Shown: positions 44,261 through 53,622 of the stretch, one piece after another
Numbering within the stretch: position 1 is the stretch's first letter
Layout of the letters: every line of letters begins with the position of its first letter
Assembly (NCBI GenBank): GCA_016284305.1
Contig: JAEEON010000015.1
Coordinates: 1 to 64,000 of the forward strand
Reading direction: 5' to 3'
Length of the DNA: 64,000 nt
From: Bacteroidales bacterium
GTDB taxonomy: Bacteria > Bacteroidota > Bacteroidia > Bacteroidales > F082
Notes under the pieces: generated by a model
The model's database searches: none
What the model was told of the DNA's origin: nothing
The model's input: the letters and a program-made list of their open reading frames with translations, nothing else
Translations under genes and position numbers: made by a program

Positions 44261-45166
44261 TCACAAACACATGAAAACCAAAGCAGCAAGCACCATCAGC
44301 AATGGAATGATCTTGCTCCTGATGTTCTTTTCCTTGAAGAACAAGGCTCCATAAACGAACGAAACCACCAAGCGGACCCCATATAATATAAGAGGTATAA
44401 GCACGATGACCGCTGCCTCTTGGTTCAATCCCGAGAGATAGATAACGTCGGCAATCGTCACGAAAACCGCCATCGCCACAATACCCCAACGCCATTCGAA
44501 CGGTTGTTTCGCTTTCTGAGGACTCCAGATGAAAAGAAGCATCACCGCCATCATCAAGAAATCGTAGATGGTGTACCAAGCCTGAATGGTGGCTGGGGAA
44601 ATCGTCTCCTTACTCAACAGGAACTTGTCGTAAACCCCACTCAAGGCCACCAACACCGCTGATGCCAACAGCATATAAACCCATTTGTCGCGGACGAACT
44701 GAATCCCTTCCAACTTTCCAGAACGGTTCATCAGATAAAACGAGACCAATGCCAAGGCGACACCAAGCCATTGCGTCCACAACAGATGCTCTTGAAAGAT
44801 TATGAATAGCAAAATCAATGAGATGGCCGGACGCAGTTGGTTGACCGGACCCACCACCGTGATGGGCAGGTGTTTCATAGCCGAATAGCTGAACATCCAA
44901 GAGACCAGGATCATTGCTGTTTTACCAGCAATCAGCAGATGCTGTTTCGCCGTCAAAGGCTCCACATAGAAATGACTCCAGAAATTGCCATCAAAAAGCT
45001 CAGGACGAAGCCATGAGGTGACGATGAAGGGCACAAAAAGCAACCCACTCACCAACGTGCTATAAAAGAGCACCGGGATGATGGCATTCCCCACCACCGT
45101 TTGTTTCTTGAAGATGTCATAGAAGCCTAACAAGACGGCGGAGATCAACGATAGTACAACCCACAT
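44261..45166 (-). CDS. EamA/DMT-family transporter
   Basis: A 301-aa inner-membrane protein with about ten hydrophobic segments, arranged as two EamA halves (about 1-140 and 155-301). The start WVVLSLISAVLLGFYDIFKK and the helix LRPAISLILLFIIFQE fit the drug/metabolite transporter superfamily. Substrate cannot be inferred. Divergent from clpB across 163 bases. Confidence 0.8.
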   Translation of the reverse strand: MWVVLSLISAVLLGFYDIFKKQTVVGNAIIPVLFYSTLVSGLLFVPFIVTSWLRPELFDGNFWSHFYVEPLTAKQHLLIAGKTAMILVSWMFSYSAMKHLPITVVGPVNQLRPAISLILLFIIFQEHLLWTQWLGVALALVSFYLMNRSGKLEGIQFVRDKWVYMLLASAVLVALSGVYDKFLLSKETISPATIQAWYTIYDFLMMAVMLLFIWSPQKAKQPFEWRWGIVAMAVFVTIADVIYLSGLNQEAAVIVLIPLILYGVRLVVSFVYGALFFKEKNIRSKIIPLLMVLAALVFMCL

Positions 45167-45221
45167 GATGCTAAGGTTTTAGGCCGCAAAATTAGGAATA
45201 AATTTGATTGAAAAAACACTA

Positions 45222-45263
45222 TGTCAAAATGTCATATTGTTTTAAAATATATGTCAAATTGTC
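45222..45263. promoter_or_regulatory. Candidate operator: two TGTCA-N3-TGTC repeats
   Basis: TGTCAAAATGTCA (45222-45234) and TGTCAAATTGTC (45252-45263), 30 bases apart start to start, about three helical turns. They lie between the divergent EamA gene and clpB, 67-108 bases upstream of the clpB ATG. The half-sites recall the GTCAAA repeats of CtsR operators, but the spacing is 8 rather than 10 bases and CtsR is not known in this phylum. The bound regulator is unknown. Confidence 0.45.
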
Positions 45264-45329
45264 GTAAAATAAGGCTTTGGACAAGGATTTGATGGTGAGG
45301 GAGGCAAATAATCAATCAAACAACAAACT

Positions 45330-47465
45330 ATGGAAAACAAGTATGAATCGTTAAACCGCTACGCCAAGAACCTCAACGAGTTGGCGAAAGCGGGCAAGCT
45401 TGACCCAGTGATTGGACGTGACGAGGAGATCCGTCGAGTTTTGCAGATTCTGTCACGTCGAACCAAGAACAACCCTATCCTGATCGGTGAGCCCGGTGTG
45501 GGCAAGACCGCCATCGTCGAAGGTCTCGCACAACGTGTCGTCAACGGCGACGTGCCCGAGAACCTGAAGAACAAGATGGTGTTCTCGCTCGACATGGGTG
45601 CGTTGATTGCAGGAGCCAAGTACCAGGGCGAATTTGAGGAACGTCTGAAAAGCGTCATCAAGGAAGTCGTTGACAGCAGCGGCGAGGTGGTCCTTTTCAT
45701 CGACGAGATCCACACCTTGGTCGGTGCTGGCGCCTCTAGCGGTGCCATGGATGCAGCCAACATCTTGAAACCCGCCCTATCGCGTGGCGAGCTGCAATGC
45801 ATCGGTGCCACCACCCTGAAGGAATATCAACAGTACTTCGAAAAAGACAAGGCCCTGGAGCGTCGTTTCCAAACCGTCATGGTTGACGAACCCGACGAGG
45901 CCTCGGCCATCTCCATCCTCCGTGGACTGAAGGAACGTTACGAGAACCACCACCACATCCGAATCCTCGACGAGGCCATCGTGGCATCGGTGCAGCTTTC
46001 CGTGAGGTACATCTCCGACCGATTCCTGCCCGACAAAGCCATCGACTTGATCGACGAGGCGGCAGCGAGACTGCGTCTCCAAATCGACTCCGTGCCAGAG
46101 GATCTCGAAGACGTGGAACGTGCCATACGGCAACTGGAAATTGAACGCGAGGCGCTGAAACGCGAGAACGACACCAAGAAGGTGAAAGCCTTGGGTGAAG
46201 AACTCGACAAACTCAACGCCAAGAAAGCGGAGATCAAAGGCAAATGGGAACAGGAACGCCTTTACGTGGAACGCATCCAAAAGGAGAAAGACAACATCGA
46301 ACGCTACAAACGCGAAGCTGCCGCTGCCGAACGCGACGGCGACTATGGCCGTGTGGCTGAACTGCGCTACGGCAAAATCCGCGAAGCGGAAGCCACCATC
46401 GAAAAAGCCAAGAGCGACCTGCTAGTGGTGCAAGGCGACCATCCGCTGATCGACGAGGAAGTCACCTACCAGGACGTGGCCGAGATCGTCTCCCGTTGGA
46501 CCGGCATCCCCGTGAAGAAGATGATGCAAAGCGAACGCGAAAAGCTCCTGAACCTGGAGAAGGAACTGCATAAACGTGTGGTCGGCCAAGACGAGGCCAT
46601 CCGTGCCGTCTCTGACGCCATTCGACGCAGCCGTGCCGGACTGCAGGACTCGAAACGACCCATCGGATCGTTCATCTTCATGGGCACCACCGGTGTCGGC
46701 AAGACCGAGCTGGCCAAAGCCCTCGCCGAATTCCTGTTCGACAACGAAAACAACATGGTGCGTATCGACATGTCGGAGTATCAGGAACGTCATACCGTGT
46801 CGCGACTCATCGGTGCACCTCCAGGATACGTCGGCTACGAAGAGAGCGGACAACTGACCGAAGCGGTACGACGCAAGCCATACTCCGTGATCCTGCTCGA
46901 CGAGATCGAGAAAGCACATCCCGATGTGTTCAACATCCTGCTGCAAGTGCTCGACGACGGACGACTCACCGACAACAAGGGACGTACCGTCGATTTCAAG
47001 AACACCATCGTCATCATGACCTCCAACATTGGAGCCAACATCATCCAAGAGCGGATGTCGGACGCTGCCACAGCCACTTCTGAGGCCGTGTTCGAACAAA
47101 CCCGAAACGAGGTCATGGACCAACTGAAGATCTTCATGAGGCCGGAGTTCCTGAACCGTATCGACGACATCATCATGTTCCGCCCGCTTAACGAAAGCGA
47201 AATCGCCGAAGTCGTCCTCATGCAGTTCAACCATGTCAAGAAGATGCTGGCCGAGAACGGCATCACCATCGACATCGCTCCCGACGCCGTTGATCTCATC
47301 GCCCACCAAAGCTACGATCCGCAATATGGCGCCCGTCCTGTGAAACGTATGATGCAACGCGAGCTCCTCAACGAACTCTCGAAGATGATCCTCGCCGACA
47401 GCATCGACAAGACGAAGCCTATCGTGGTGAAAGCCAAGGATGGCAAACTCAGCTTTGAAAACTGA
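45330..47465 (+). CDS. clpB: ClpB-type disaggregase lacking the N-domain
   Basis: A 711-aa AAA+ chaperone that extracts proteins from aggregates with DnaK. The first AAA domain starts at once (Walker A GEPGVGKT, 53-60), then the coiled-coil M-domain (about 275-405) characteristic of ClpB, then the second AAA domain (Walker A GTTGVGKT near 450, sensor regions, [12 protein letters not shown]). The Clp-N domain of about 140 residues found in standard ClpB (about 860 aa) is absent; no in-frame remnant or upstream start was seen, and 45167-45329 is intergenic. It resembles the short ClpB isoform that E. coli makes by internal initiation. Confidence 0.92.
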   Translation: MENKYESLNRYAKNLNELAKAGKLDPVIGRDEEIRRVLQILSRRTKNNPILIGEPGVGKTAIVEGLAQRVVNGDVPENLKNKMVFSLDMGALIAGAKYQGEFEERLKSVIKEVVDSSGEVVLFIDEIHTLVGAGASSGAMDAANILKPALSRGELQCIGATTLKEYQQYFEKDKALERRFQTVMVDEPDEASAISILRGLKERYENHHHIRILDEAIVASVQLSVRYISDRFLPDKAIDLIDEAAARLRLQIDSVPEDLEDVERAIRQLEIEREALKRENDTKKVKALGEELDKLNAKKAEIKGKWEQERLYVERIQKEKDNIERYKREAAAAERDGDYGRVAELRYGKIREAEATIEKAKSDLLVVQGDHPLIDEEVTYQDVAEIVSRWTGIPVKKMMQSEREKLLNLEKELHKRVVGQDEAIRAVSDAIRRSRAGLQDSKRPIGSFIFMGTTGVGKTELAKALAEFLFDNENNMVRIDMSEYQERHTVSRLIGAPPGYVGYEESGQLTEAVRRKPYSVILLDEIEKAHPDVFNILLQVLDDGRLTDNKGRTVDFKNTIVIMTSNIGANIIQERMSDAATATSEAVFEQTRNEVMDQLKIFMRPEFLNRIDDIIMFRPLNESEIAEVVLMQFNHVKKMLAENGITIDIAPDAVDLIAHQSYDPQYGARPVKRMMQRELLNELSKMILADSIDKTKPIVVKAKDGKLSFEN

Positions 47466-47473
47466 TCGGGAGA

Positions 47474-48979
47474 CTAAATCCTCCCAGAGCGCCTAAAGCC
47501 CAGTGAGAACATCAGCAATACCGTGACAATCTCCAAACGGCCAATCAGCATGTCAAAAGCCAAAATCCATTTCGACGCTGTAGGCAGGTCAGCCAAACAT
47601 GCATCTGGGCCCGTGGCTCCTGAGCCCGAGCCCAGATTGCTGAAATAGCTCAGGAAGGAGATACACGAATCTTCCAAACTCAAACCCGACAATGTCAACA
47701 CCACCGCGTTGACAATGAAAAGAACCACAAACAATGACAGGAAGTTGATTACGCGCCGAACTGACGTCTCGTCAACCGTCTGCCCTGAAACCTTCACCGA
47801 AAACATCCCCGTGGGATGAATCAGCTCTTTCAAGGCATTCTTGATGACTTTGAAAATCACGATGACTCGAATGATCTTGATACCCCCACTAGTTGATCCA
47901 GCACATCCACCGATAATCATCATCATCATGGTCGGGATCACAAAGAGCATCCCCCACCGATCATAATTGCTGTTGCCCGCAGCAAAACCCGTGTTCGACA
48001 ACATCGACGACACATGGAAGAACGATGTCCGGATGATGGGCTCCCCACGGTCGGGATAATCCGCCAGCTGCGACTCCGTGACCCCATGGAAATTGGGCGT
48101 GATGTAAAACAAGAGCACAAAAAACGCCGTCATCACCAAGATCGAGATCAGATACACCTTGAACTCCTCGTTCTTGCGAATCACATCGAAACGGCCAATC
48201 AGCGTAAAATGATAGATGGCAAAGCTGATGCCAGAGAGAAGCATGAAAACGGCACAGACGTACTCCAGATAACTGGACTGAAAATAGCCTATGCTGTCGG
48301 CATGGGTGCTGAACCCACCAGTCGATGTCGTGGTCATGGCATGGCACACAGCATCAAAAAAGTCCATTGGGCCCAACCAATAAAAAACAGCACAAGCTAC
48401 GGTGAGGAAGATGTAAATCGCCCAAAGGATGCTTGAGGTGCCTTGCATGGTAGGTGCCAGCTTCTCCACACTGAGTCCAGGAGCCTCAGCAGCGAAAAGG
48501 GTGATGTTTCTCGAGCCTTTGGCCACCGAAGGCACAAACGCCAAGGTAAACACCACGATACCCAAGCCACCGAGCCATTGCATCACGCTACGCCAGAACA
48601 AGATGGCGTGCGACTGGCCGTCCACATCCCTCAAGATCGTCGAACCCGTGGTGGTGAAGCCCGACATCGTCTCGAAAAACGCATCCGTCACATTGTCAAC
48701 CACTCCACTCAGCAGGAAAGGCAACATACCGAAAACCGAGAAAAGGACCCACGAAAGGGTCACGATGACGAAAGTATCCTCGATCTTCAAGGCATTCTTG
48801 CGGCGCCTGCCAATCAAGGTAAGCACCAGTGCATTGAATCCAGTGATTCCTGCCGTGATCAGAAAGCTATCCAGGTCCTGCTCTCCCCCATGCACATGGT
48901 AATAGGCCGCCACTCCCGCTGTCGCCAGCAAAGCCGCGGTCTCAATAAAGAGCAAAATACCGAATAGCCTGCTTTTCAT
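47474..48979 (-). CDS. trkH: Potassium uptake protein TrkH
   Basis: A 501-aa inner-membrane subunit for K+ uptake. The four selectivity-filter loops are recognisable: TTTGSTIL, TSTGGFST, SNTGFAAGN and SGSGATGPD. Ten or more membrane segments. Its regulatory partner TrkA is not in this window. It is the last of a leftward series behind yidC and the DUF2750 gene. Confidence 0.93.
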   Translation of the reverse strand: MKSRLFGILLFIETAALLATAGVAAYYHVHGGEQDLDSFLITAGITGFNALVLTLIGRRRKNALKIEDTFVIVTLSWVLFSVFGMLPFLLSGVVDNVTDAFFETMSGFTTTGSTILRDVDGQSHAILFWRSVMQWLGGLGIVVFTLAFVPSVAKGSRNITLFAAEAPGLSVEKLAPTMQGTSSILWAIYIFLTVACAVFYWLGPMDFFDAVCHAMTTTSTGGFSTHADSIGYFQSSYLEYVCAVFMLLSGISFAIYHFTLIGRFDVIRKNEEFKVYLISILVMTAFFVLLFYITPNFHGVTESQLADYPDRGEPIIRTSFFHVSSMLSNTGFAAGNSNYDRWGMLFVIPTMMMMIIGGCAGSTSGGIKIIRVIVIFKVIKNALKELIHPTGMFSVKVSGQTVDETSVRRVINFLSLFVVLFIVNAVVLTLSGLSLEDSCISFLSYFSNLGSGSGATGPDACLADLPTASKWILAFDMLIGRLEIVTVLLMFSLGFRRSGRI

Positions 48980-49002
48980 CGGTCAATGACTTGGGTAAGG
49001 GA

Positions 49003-49416
49003 TCACCACTGCTCTGCCCAACCGTCGCCGTAGTCGAAGTCATCATCACCGTCCTCTTCCGGCTCCTCGTGATACGAGTCGTCCGACAGAGGCTTGACCC
49101 ATTTACGGAAATTCGACGAGGCGATGGCCATGATCTCACCGTCTTTCTCGGGCGACACAGCGATGTCGATCTCATCGCGGGTGAGCTCCTTGAGCCAAAC
49201 GGCAAGCTCCGAGAAGCCCATCTCCGTCACCTCGTAGCCTTCCCAGTCCTCCACTGCAGCCTTTTTTGCCAAGGCTTCCGACTCCCAAATCGGGATGTAT
49301 GAATTTCCATCAGCGTCTTCCAACATGGCAAACATGCCGGTCATCGCCTCAAGCAACCACACCTTACGCGTTGCAGCGATGGCATCAAGAAAGGTTTCGA
49401 GTGTATTCATGATCAT
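49003..49416 (-). CDS. DUF2750-like protein
   Basis: A 137-aa cytosolic protein. The layout LETFLDAIAATRKVWLLEAM, SYIPIWESEALAKKAAVEDW and ELAVWLKELTRDEIDIAV fits the DUF2750 family, which has no known function. The C-terminus is acidic (EEPEEDGDDDFDYGD). The first ATG (49416) shares one base with the yidC stop; a second ATG is at 49410. Confidence 0.7.
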   Translation of the reverse strand: MIMNTLETFLDAIAATRKVWLLEAMTGMFAMLEDADGNSYIPIWESEALAKKAAVEDWEGYEVTEMGFSELAVWLKELTRDEIDIAVSPEKDGEIMAIASSNFRKWVKPLSDDSYHEEPEEDGDDDFDYGDGWAEQW

Positions 49417-51353
49417 TAACGTTTAGCGTTTCTAAGTTGCTGTTGTTGTGCCTTCTGAGCCTCTTCAAGACGCTGCTGGAAGCGCGACTTCTTGACGGGC
49501 TTACGCTTGTTCTCCTCGATCTTCATACGGATCTTGTCTTCGTCAATCAGCACTCTGAAGAGATACATCTGCAAGAAGGTGATGATGTTGGCCAGCATAT
49601 AGTAGTAACTCAATCCGGCCGAGTAGCTGTTGAAGATACCCAGGAAGAGGATCGGCATGAGGTACATCATGATCTTCATTCCCTTCATCTGTGGATTAGC
49701 CCCAGTGTCCATCTGCTTGTTGTTGACATAGGTGTAGATGAAGGTAGTGATGGTCATCAGCAAGCAGAACAAACTCACGTGGTCGCCATAGCCCGGGATG
49801 CGGAACGGAAGGTCAAGGATGCTGTCGTAGGTGGAGAGGTCCTCCGCCCAAAGGAAAGATTGCTGTCGCAACTCAATCGACGACGGGAAGAAACGGAACA
49901 CGGCGATGAGGATTGGGAACTGGAGCAACATAGGCACGCAGCCCGCGGTAGGACTCACGCCTGCCTGTTTCTGCAAGTTCATGACAGCTTGCTGTTTCTT
50001 CATTGCGTCCTCCTCACGGGGATATTTGGCGGCGATGGCCTCCATCTCCGGCTTCAACAGTCGAGTGACAGCCGTTGACTTGTACGAGCGGAAGGCAATC
50101 GGGAACAACAAGATCTTAATGAGGATGGTCAAAATCAAGATAACGATACCATAGTTCCATCCATACGAACCCAGCCAGTTGAAGACATAGATGACACCGT
50201 AGTTGATCCAGCGAATCAGGAAGAAGTTACCCACGTCGATTTGGCGTTGAAGTTTCAGACCGTAGCTGCGCAGGGTCTTGAAATGGTTCGGGCCAAAATA
50301 GAACGACATCGGGAACTCATTGACCTCAGCGGTGTTATCGTATGGGATCTCCATGCTCGACGACATCGTCTTGAGGTATTTGGGATTCCCTGGATGATCC
50401 GTGTTCACCCCGATCTTGGCGCTTGAGAATCCATTTTTGGCTACCAAAACATTGCAGAAGAAACGTTCCTTAAACGACACCCAGTTGACGCTCGAATTGA
50501 TCACCTCCTCCTTATGTTTCCGATCTTCAAGACGGTCCACGTCGTTGTCGTTCATCGGCTTGTAATAAACGGTCGAGGTGGTAAAACGGTCCACGTCCTT
50601 CTCATGTTGCAGGAGATCGACTTGCCAATCTAGATTCAAGTAGTTGATATTGTTGGCGATAATCTCTTTCATTCCGACGGTACGCAGGTTGCAGTCGAAC
50701 ATGTAGTTGTCATCGCGGATCTTGAATTCGTATTCCAGGTAAGCGTCATCACTGTCAGCATAGGCTCTCAAGGCAAAGACGAGGCTGTCGCCCTCGCCTA
50801 CTGTGATATGGTCGCTCTGGCAAGGCTGGCCGTTGAGATAGGGTTGGAAATACAGCTGAGAGGTGTTGATGATTCGGTTATTGGAGAAGAACGAAAGGTC
50901 GAACAAAGCGGTGTTGGGGTCGAAGCTGATCAGAGGCAGTGAGTCGTAAGTCTTATAGTCTTTCAGCTCCACCTCCTTAATGAATCCACCTTGGCTTGAG
51001 AAGGTGATTTTTTGGAGTTTGTTCTCCACGGTCCAGTACCGTTCCTCACCGTTGGAGGCGGTGGCGAAGGCGCCGAATTTATCTTTTCTTACGCGTTCCT
51101 CTTCGGCGGCGAGGGCTGTCGAGTCCATCGTAGCGCGGTTGAGTTCAGCGAGTTGCTGTGCTTCAGCTTCATGTTGTTGTTCTTCGAGCAAGCGTAGCGA
51201 GTCGAGTGCGGCGGCCTCACGGCGCGCGGTCATGATTGAGTCCTGGATTCGTTTCTGCTCAGCCAGCTGTTCTTTCGAGGGTTGCATCCAATACATCCAA
51301 CCAAACAGGATGGCGGCGATAAGGATAAAACCAATAAGGGATGATTTGTTCAT
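49416..51353 (-). CDS. yidC: Membrane protein insertase YidC
   Basis: A 645-aa inner-membrane insertase and chaperone for Sec-dependent and independent membrane proteins. An N-terminal helix (FILIAAILFGWMYWM), a large periplasmic beta domain (about 85-370) and the Oxa1 core (about 385-610: NWLGSYGWNYGIVILILTILIKILLFPI, AGCVPMLLQFPILIAVF) are in order. The C-terminal tail is basic. The length is somewhat above the E. coli form. DUF2750 and trkH follow. Confidence 0.97.
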   Translation of the reverse strand: MNKSSLIGFILIAAILFGWMYWMQPSKEQLAEQKRIQDSIMTARREAAALDSLRLLEEQQHEAEAQQLAELNRATMDSTALAAEEERVRKDKFGAFATASNGEERYWTVENKLQKITFSSQGGFIKEVELKDYKTYDSLPLISFDPNTALFDLSFFSNNRIINTSQLYFQPYLNGQPCQSDHITVGEGDSLVFALRAYADSDDAYLEYEFKIRDDNYMFDCNLRTVGMKEIIANNINYLNLDWQVDLLQHEKDVDRFTTSTVYYKPMNDNDVDRLEDRKHKEEVINSSVNWVSFKERFFCNVLVAKNGFSSAKIGVNTDHPGNPKYLKTMSSSMEIPYDNTAEVNEFPMSFYFGPNHFKTLRSYGLKLQRQIDVGNFFLIRWINYGVIYVFNWLGSYGWNYGIVILILTILIKILLFPIAFRSYKSTAVTRLLKPEMEAIAAKYPREEDAMKKQQAVMNLQKQAGVSPTAGCVPMLLQFPILIAVFRFFPSSIELRQQSFLWAEDLSTYDSILDLPFRIPGYGDHVSLFCLLMTITTFIYTYVNNKQMDTGANPQMKGMKIMMYLMPILFLGIFNSYSAGLSYYYMLANIITFLQMYLFRVLIDEDKIRMKIEENKRKPVKKSRFQQRLEEAQKAQQQQLRNAKR

Positions 51354-51387
51354 TAAAAAATAAGATCGTTATCGTTGAAAATATATA

Positions 51388-51420
51388 ATGAGGGCGACCG
51401 AGTGAACGGTCACCCTCATT
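51388..51420 (-). terminator. Hairpin terminator behind gap
   Basis: AATGAGGG-C-GACCG, loop AGTGAA, CGGTC-A-CCCTCATT: a 14-bp stem with one mismatch. On the minus strand it is followed by TTATATATTTT. It lies 11 bases beyond the gap stop codon. Confidence 0.75.
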
Positions 51421-51430
51421 GAATGGTTCA

Positions 51431-52879
51431 TTAATAGTATCTGTAGCTCTTCACTTCGCCGATATGGCGTGCGAGGCGGATTACCTGGTTGCTGTAGCCG
51501 AACTCATTGTCGTACCACAGGTACAGGATCACGGTCTTGCCATCAGCGGAGACTTTGGTGGCCGGAGCATCGAAGATGCAGGCGCAGGAGTCGCCGATGC
51601 CGTCGGACGAGACGAACTCGGTGTTCTGGCTGAAGCGGATCTGCTCGATGAGGTTACCTTCGAGGCAAGCGACGCGGAAGGCTTCGTTGACTTCTTCGAC
51701 GGTGGTCTCACGTTCCAGGTCGAGGGCGAGCACGGCCAACGACACGTCGGGTGTAGGAACACGGACGGCATTGCTCGTCAGCTTGCCTTTCAGCTCAGGG
51801 ATGGCCTTAGCGGCAGCCTTGCCAGCACCCGTCTCGGTAATCACCATGTTCAACGGGGCTGAACGACCACGACGTTCTTTCTTGTGGTAGTTGTCGAGCA
51901 AGTTCTGGTCGTTGGTATAGCTGTGAATGGTCTCGATATGGCCTTTCACGATGCCGAAGTTCTTGAGCATGACCTCGAGTCCGGGGACGATGGCGTTGGT
52001 GGTACATGAAGCTGCTGAGAAGATCTTCTCGTTCTTCAGGTCGAGCGTATCTTGGTTGACGCCGTAAACCACGTTCGGGATATCGCCCTTGCCAGGAGCG
52101 GTGAGCAGCACCTTGCTGACACCCTTGGCTTGCAGATGGCGCGAGAGGTTCTCCCTGTCGCGGAAAGCACCCGTGTTGTCGATGAGCAGAGCATCGTGGA
52201 TGCCGTAGGCTTCATAGTCGATGTCTTCCGGATTCTTGGCTTCGAGGAAGAGAATCTTCTGGCCGTTGACTTCCATGGCGTTCTCCTCAATCAGCGGACG
52301 GCATACACCATGGAAATAACGGTGCACTGAGTCGGTACGGAACAGGTTGATACGCTTGGCGATGTCTTCGGGTGAGTTCTTGCGGGTGACGATGGCACGG
52401 ACGCGCAATGCAGATCCGTTACCCACCATCTCCGTCATCTCACGGCAGAGGATACGACCGATACGGCCAAAACCGTAAAGGATGACATCCTGCACCTTGT
52501 TGCTGCGCGGCAGTGCATCGATAATGTAGTGAAGCTTGTCGCGAACAAAGGCGGTGATGTTGTTGTCATACTTCTCGTGCTCGTCGGTCCATTCGGAGTT
52601 GAGACGTCCAATATCGATACGGGCGGGTGCCAGGTTCTCAGCAAGAAGAGCCTTGGCGATGAGCAATGAGTCTTGAACACGCACGGGTTTGCCCAAAACA
52701 GCCTCTGCACGGAGATGCTTGTTCAGGATCTTACCCGAGCCACGGTTGACCAGCAGCGAACGCAACAGGATGAGTTCCACTGACTTGTCATACCACAGCT
52801 TACCAACGATGTTGATCAACTCGTTGGCGGCTTTCTCATTCTCATTCCAAACTTTTAATGAGCTTTCGTAATTATCCAT
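51431..52879 (-). CDS. gap: Glyceraldehyde-3-phosphate dehydrogenase, long form
   Basis: A 482-aa glycolytic enzyme converting glyceraldehyde-3-phosphate to 1,3-bisphosphoglycerate with NAD(P)+. The Rossmann motif YGFGRIGR is at 135-142, the catalytic Cys in AASCTTNAI and the catalytic-type His in IETIHSYTNDQN. About 125 residues precede the dehydrogenase fold, so it is much longer than standard GAPDH (about 335 aa); this long type is known in several Bacteroidota. The role of the extension is unknown. A -7 element is at 52913. Confidence 0.94.
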   Translation of the reverse strand: MDNYESSLKVWNENEKAANELINIVGKLWYDKSVELILLRSLLVNRGSGKILNKHLRAEAVLGKPVRVQDSLLIAKALLAENLAPARIDIGRLNSEWTDEHEKYDNNITAFVRDKLHYIIDALPRSNKVQDVILYGFGRIGRILCREMTEMVGNGSALRVRAIVTRKNSPEDIAKRINLFRTDSVHRYFHGVCRPLIEENAMEVNGQKILFLEAKNPEDIDYEAYGIHDALLIDNTGAFRDRENLSRHLQAKGVSKVLLTAPGKGDIPNVVYGVNQDTLDLKNEKIFSAASCTTNAIVPGLEVMLKNFGIVKGHIETIHSYTNDQNLLDNYHKKERRGRSAPLNMVITETGAGKAAAKAIPELKGKLTSNAVRVPTPDVSLAVLALDLERETTVEEVNEAFRVACLEGNLIEQIRFSQNTEFVSSDGIGDSCACIFDAPATKVSADGKTVILYLWYDNEFGYSNQVIRLARHIGEVKSYRYY

Positions 52880-52912
52880 GTGTATTATTTTTTGTTAAGG
52901 TTTTTAATCTTG

Positions 52913-52920
52913 CAAAAATA
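52913..52920 (-). promoter_or_regulatory. Promoter -7 element TATTTTTG (gap)
   Basis: Minus-strand TAnnTTTG match 33 bases upstream of the gap ATG; TTTG at 52936-52939 is 15 bases further, a short spacer. Confidence 0.55.
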
Positions 52921-52970
52921 ATAAAATATTCACTCCAAATGACATTGAAGCGAAATAATTCATCGGCATT

Positions 52971-53552
52971 TTACCAACGGGCATTGACGGCATCCCAATC
53001 GATGATCTGCCACAGGGCGGCCAGATGGTCAGGACGACGGTTCTGATAGTCGAGATAGTAAGCGTGTTCCCAAACGTCGAAAGTCAGCAAGGGCTTCAAT
53101 CCGCGTTGCACCGGGTTGCCAGCGTTAGTCTCTTGGGTGATGACGAGTTTACCTTCAGCATCAGCGGAGAGCCACACCCAACCGGAGCCAAACAAGGTGG
53201 CACCTTTCTTGGTGAATTCCTCTTTGAAGGCTTCGAACGAGCCAAATTGCGCATTGATGGCTTCAGCGATGCGACCGGTAGGTTGGTTGTCGGCCTTGGG
53301 AGCGCGGAACTGGGTGAAATACAGGTTATGGTTCAGGATCTGTCCGGCGTTGTTGAAGACGCCACCTTCGGACTTCTTTACAATCTCCTCCAAAGGCATG
53401 TCGGCATAGGCCGTGCCCTCGATGGCTGCGTTGAGGTTGTTGACATAGGCCTGCAAGTGCTTTCCATGATGAAAGCCTATGGTCTCTTTGCTGACCACAG
53501 GCTCCAAGGCATCCATTGCATAAGGCAACGGGATCAGTTCATATTTCTTCAT
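52971..53552 (-). CDS. sodB: Superoxide dismutase (Fe/Mn)
   Basis: A 193-aa cytosolic enzyme dismutating superoxide. Metal ligands: His28 (FHHGKH), His75 (NHNLYF), Asp159 and His163 (DVWEHAYY). Gln71 in FNNAGQ and the NAG in ETNAGNP are Fe-type features; the sequence resembles the cambialistic enzyme of Porphyromonas gingivalis, so both metals may work. Consensus promoter at 53593. Confidence 0.96.
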   Translation of the reverse strand: MKKYELIPLPYAMDALEPVVSKETIGFHHGKHLQAYVNNLNAAIEGTAYADMPLEEIVKKSEGGVFNNAGQILNHNLYFTQFRAPKADNQPTGRIAEAINAQFGSFEAFKEEFTKKGATLFGSGWVWLSADAEGKLVITQETNAGNPVQRGLKPLLTFDVWEHAYYLDYQNRRPDHLAALWQIIDWDAVNARW

Positions 53553-53592
53553 TCGTAAAAAGTTTTAAGTGATTCAATTGATTTATCACTTG

Positions 53593-53622
53593 CAAAGATA
53601 CAAAACTTTTTACTGATTCAAA
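53593..53622 (-). promoter_or_regulatory. Promoter TTTG-N18-TATCTTTG (sodB)
   Basis: Minus-strand TTTG (53619-53622), 18-base spacer, TATCTTTG (53593-53600). The -33 part lies inside the end of rpoD. Confidence 0.75.

Noticed and set aside
45222-45263. CIRCE (HrcA) or true CtsR operator upstream of clpB
   Set aside because: No inverted TTAGCACTC-N9-GAGTGCTAA, and the half-site spacing is 8 rather than 10 bases.
46422-47357. 311-codon minus-strand open frame
   Set aside because: Antisense shadow of the second AAA domain of clpB; composition rich in His, Asp and Val without motifs.
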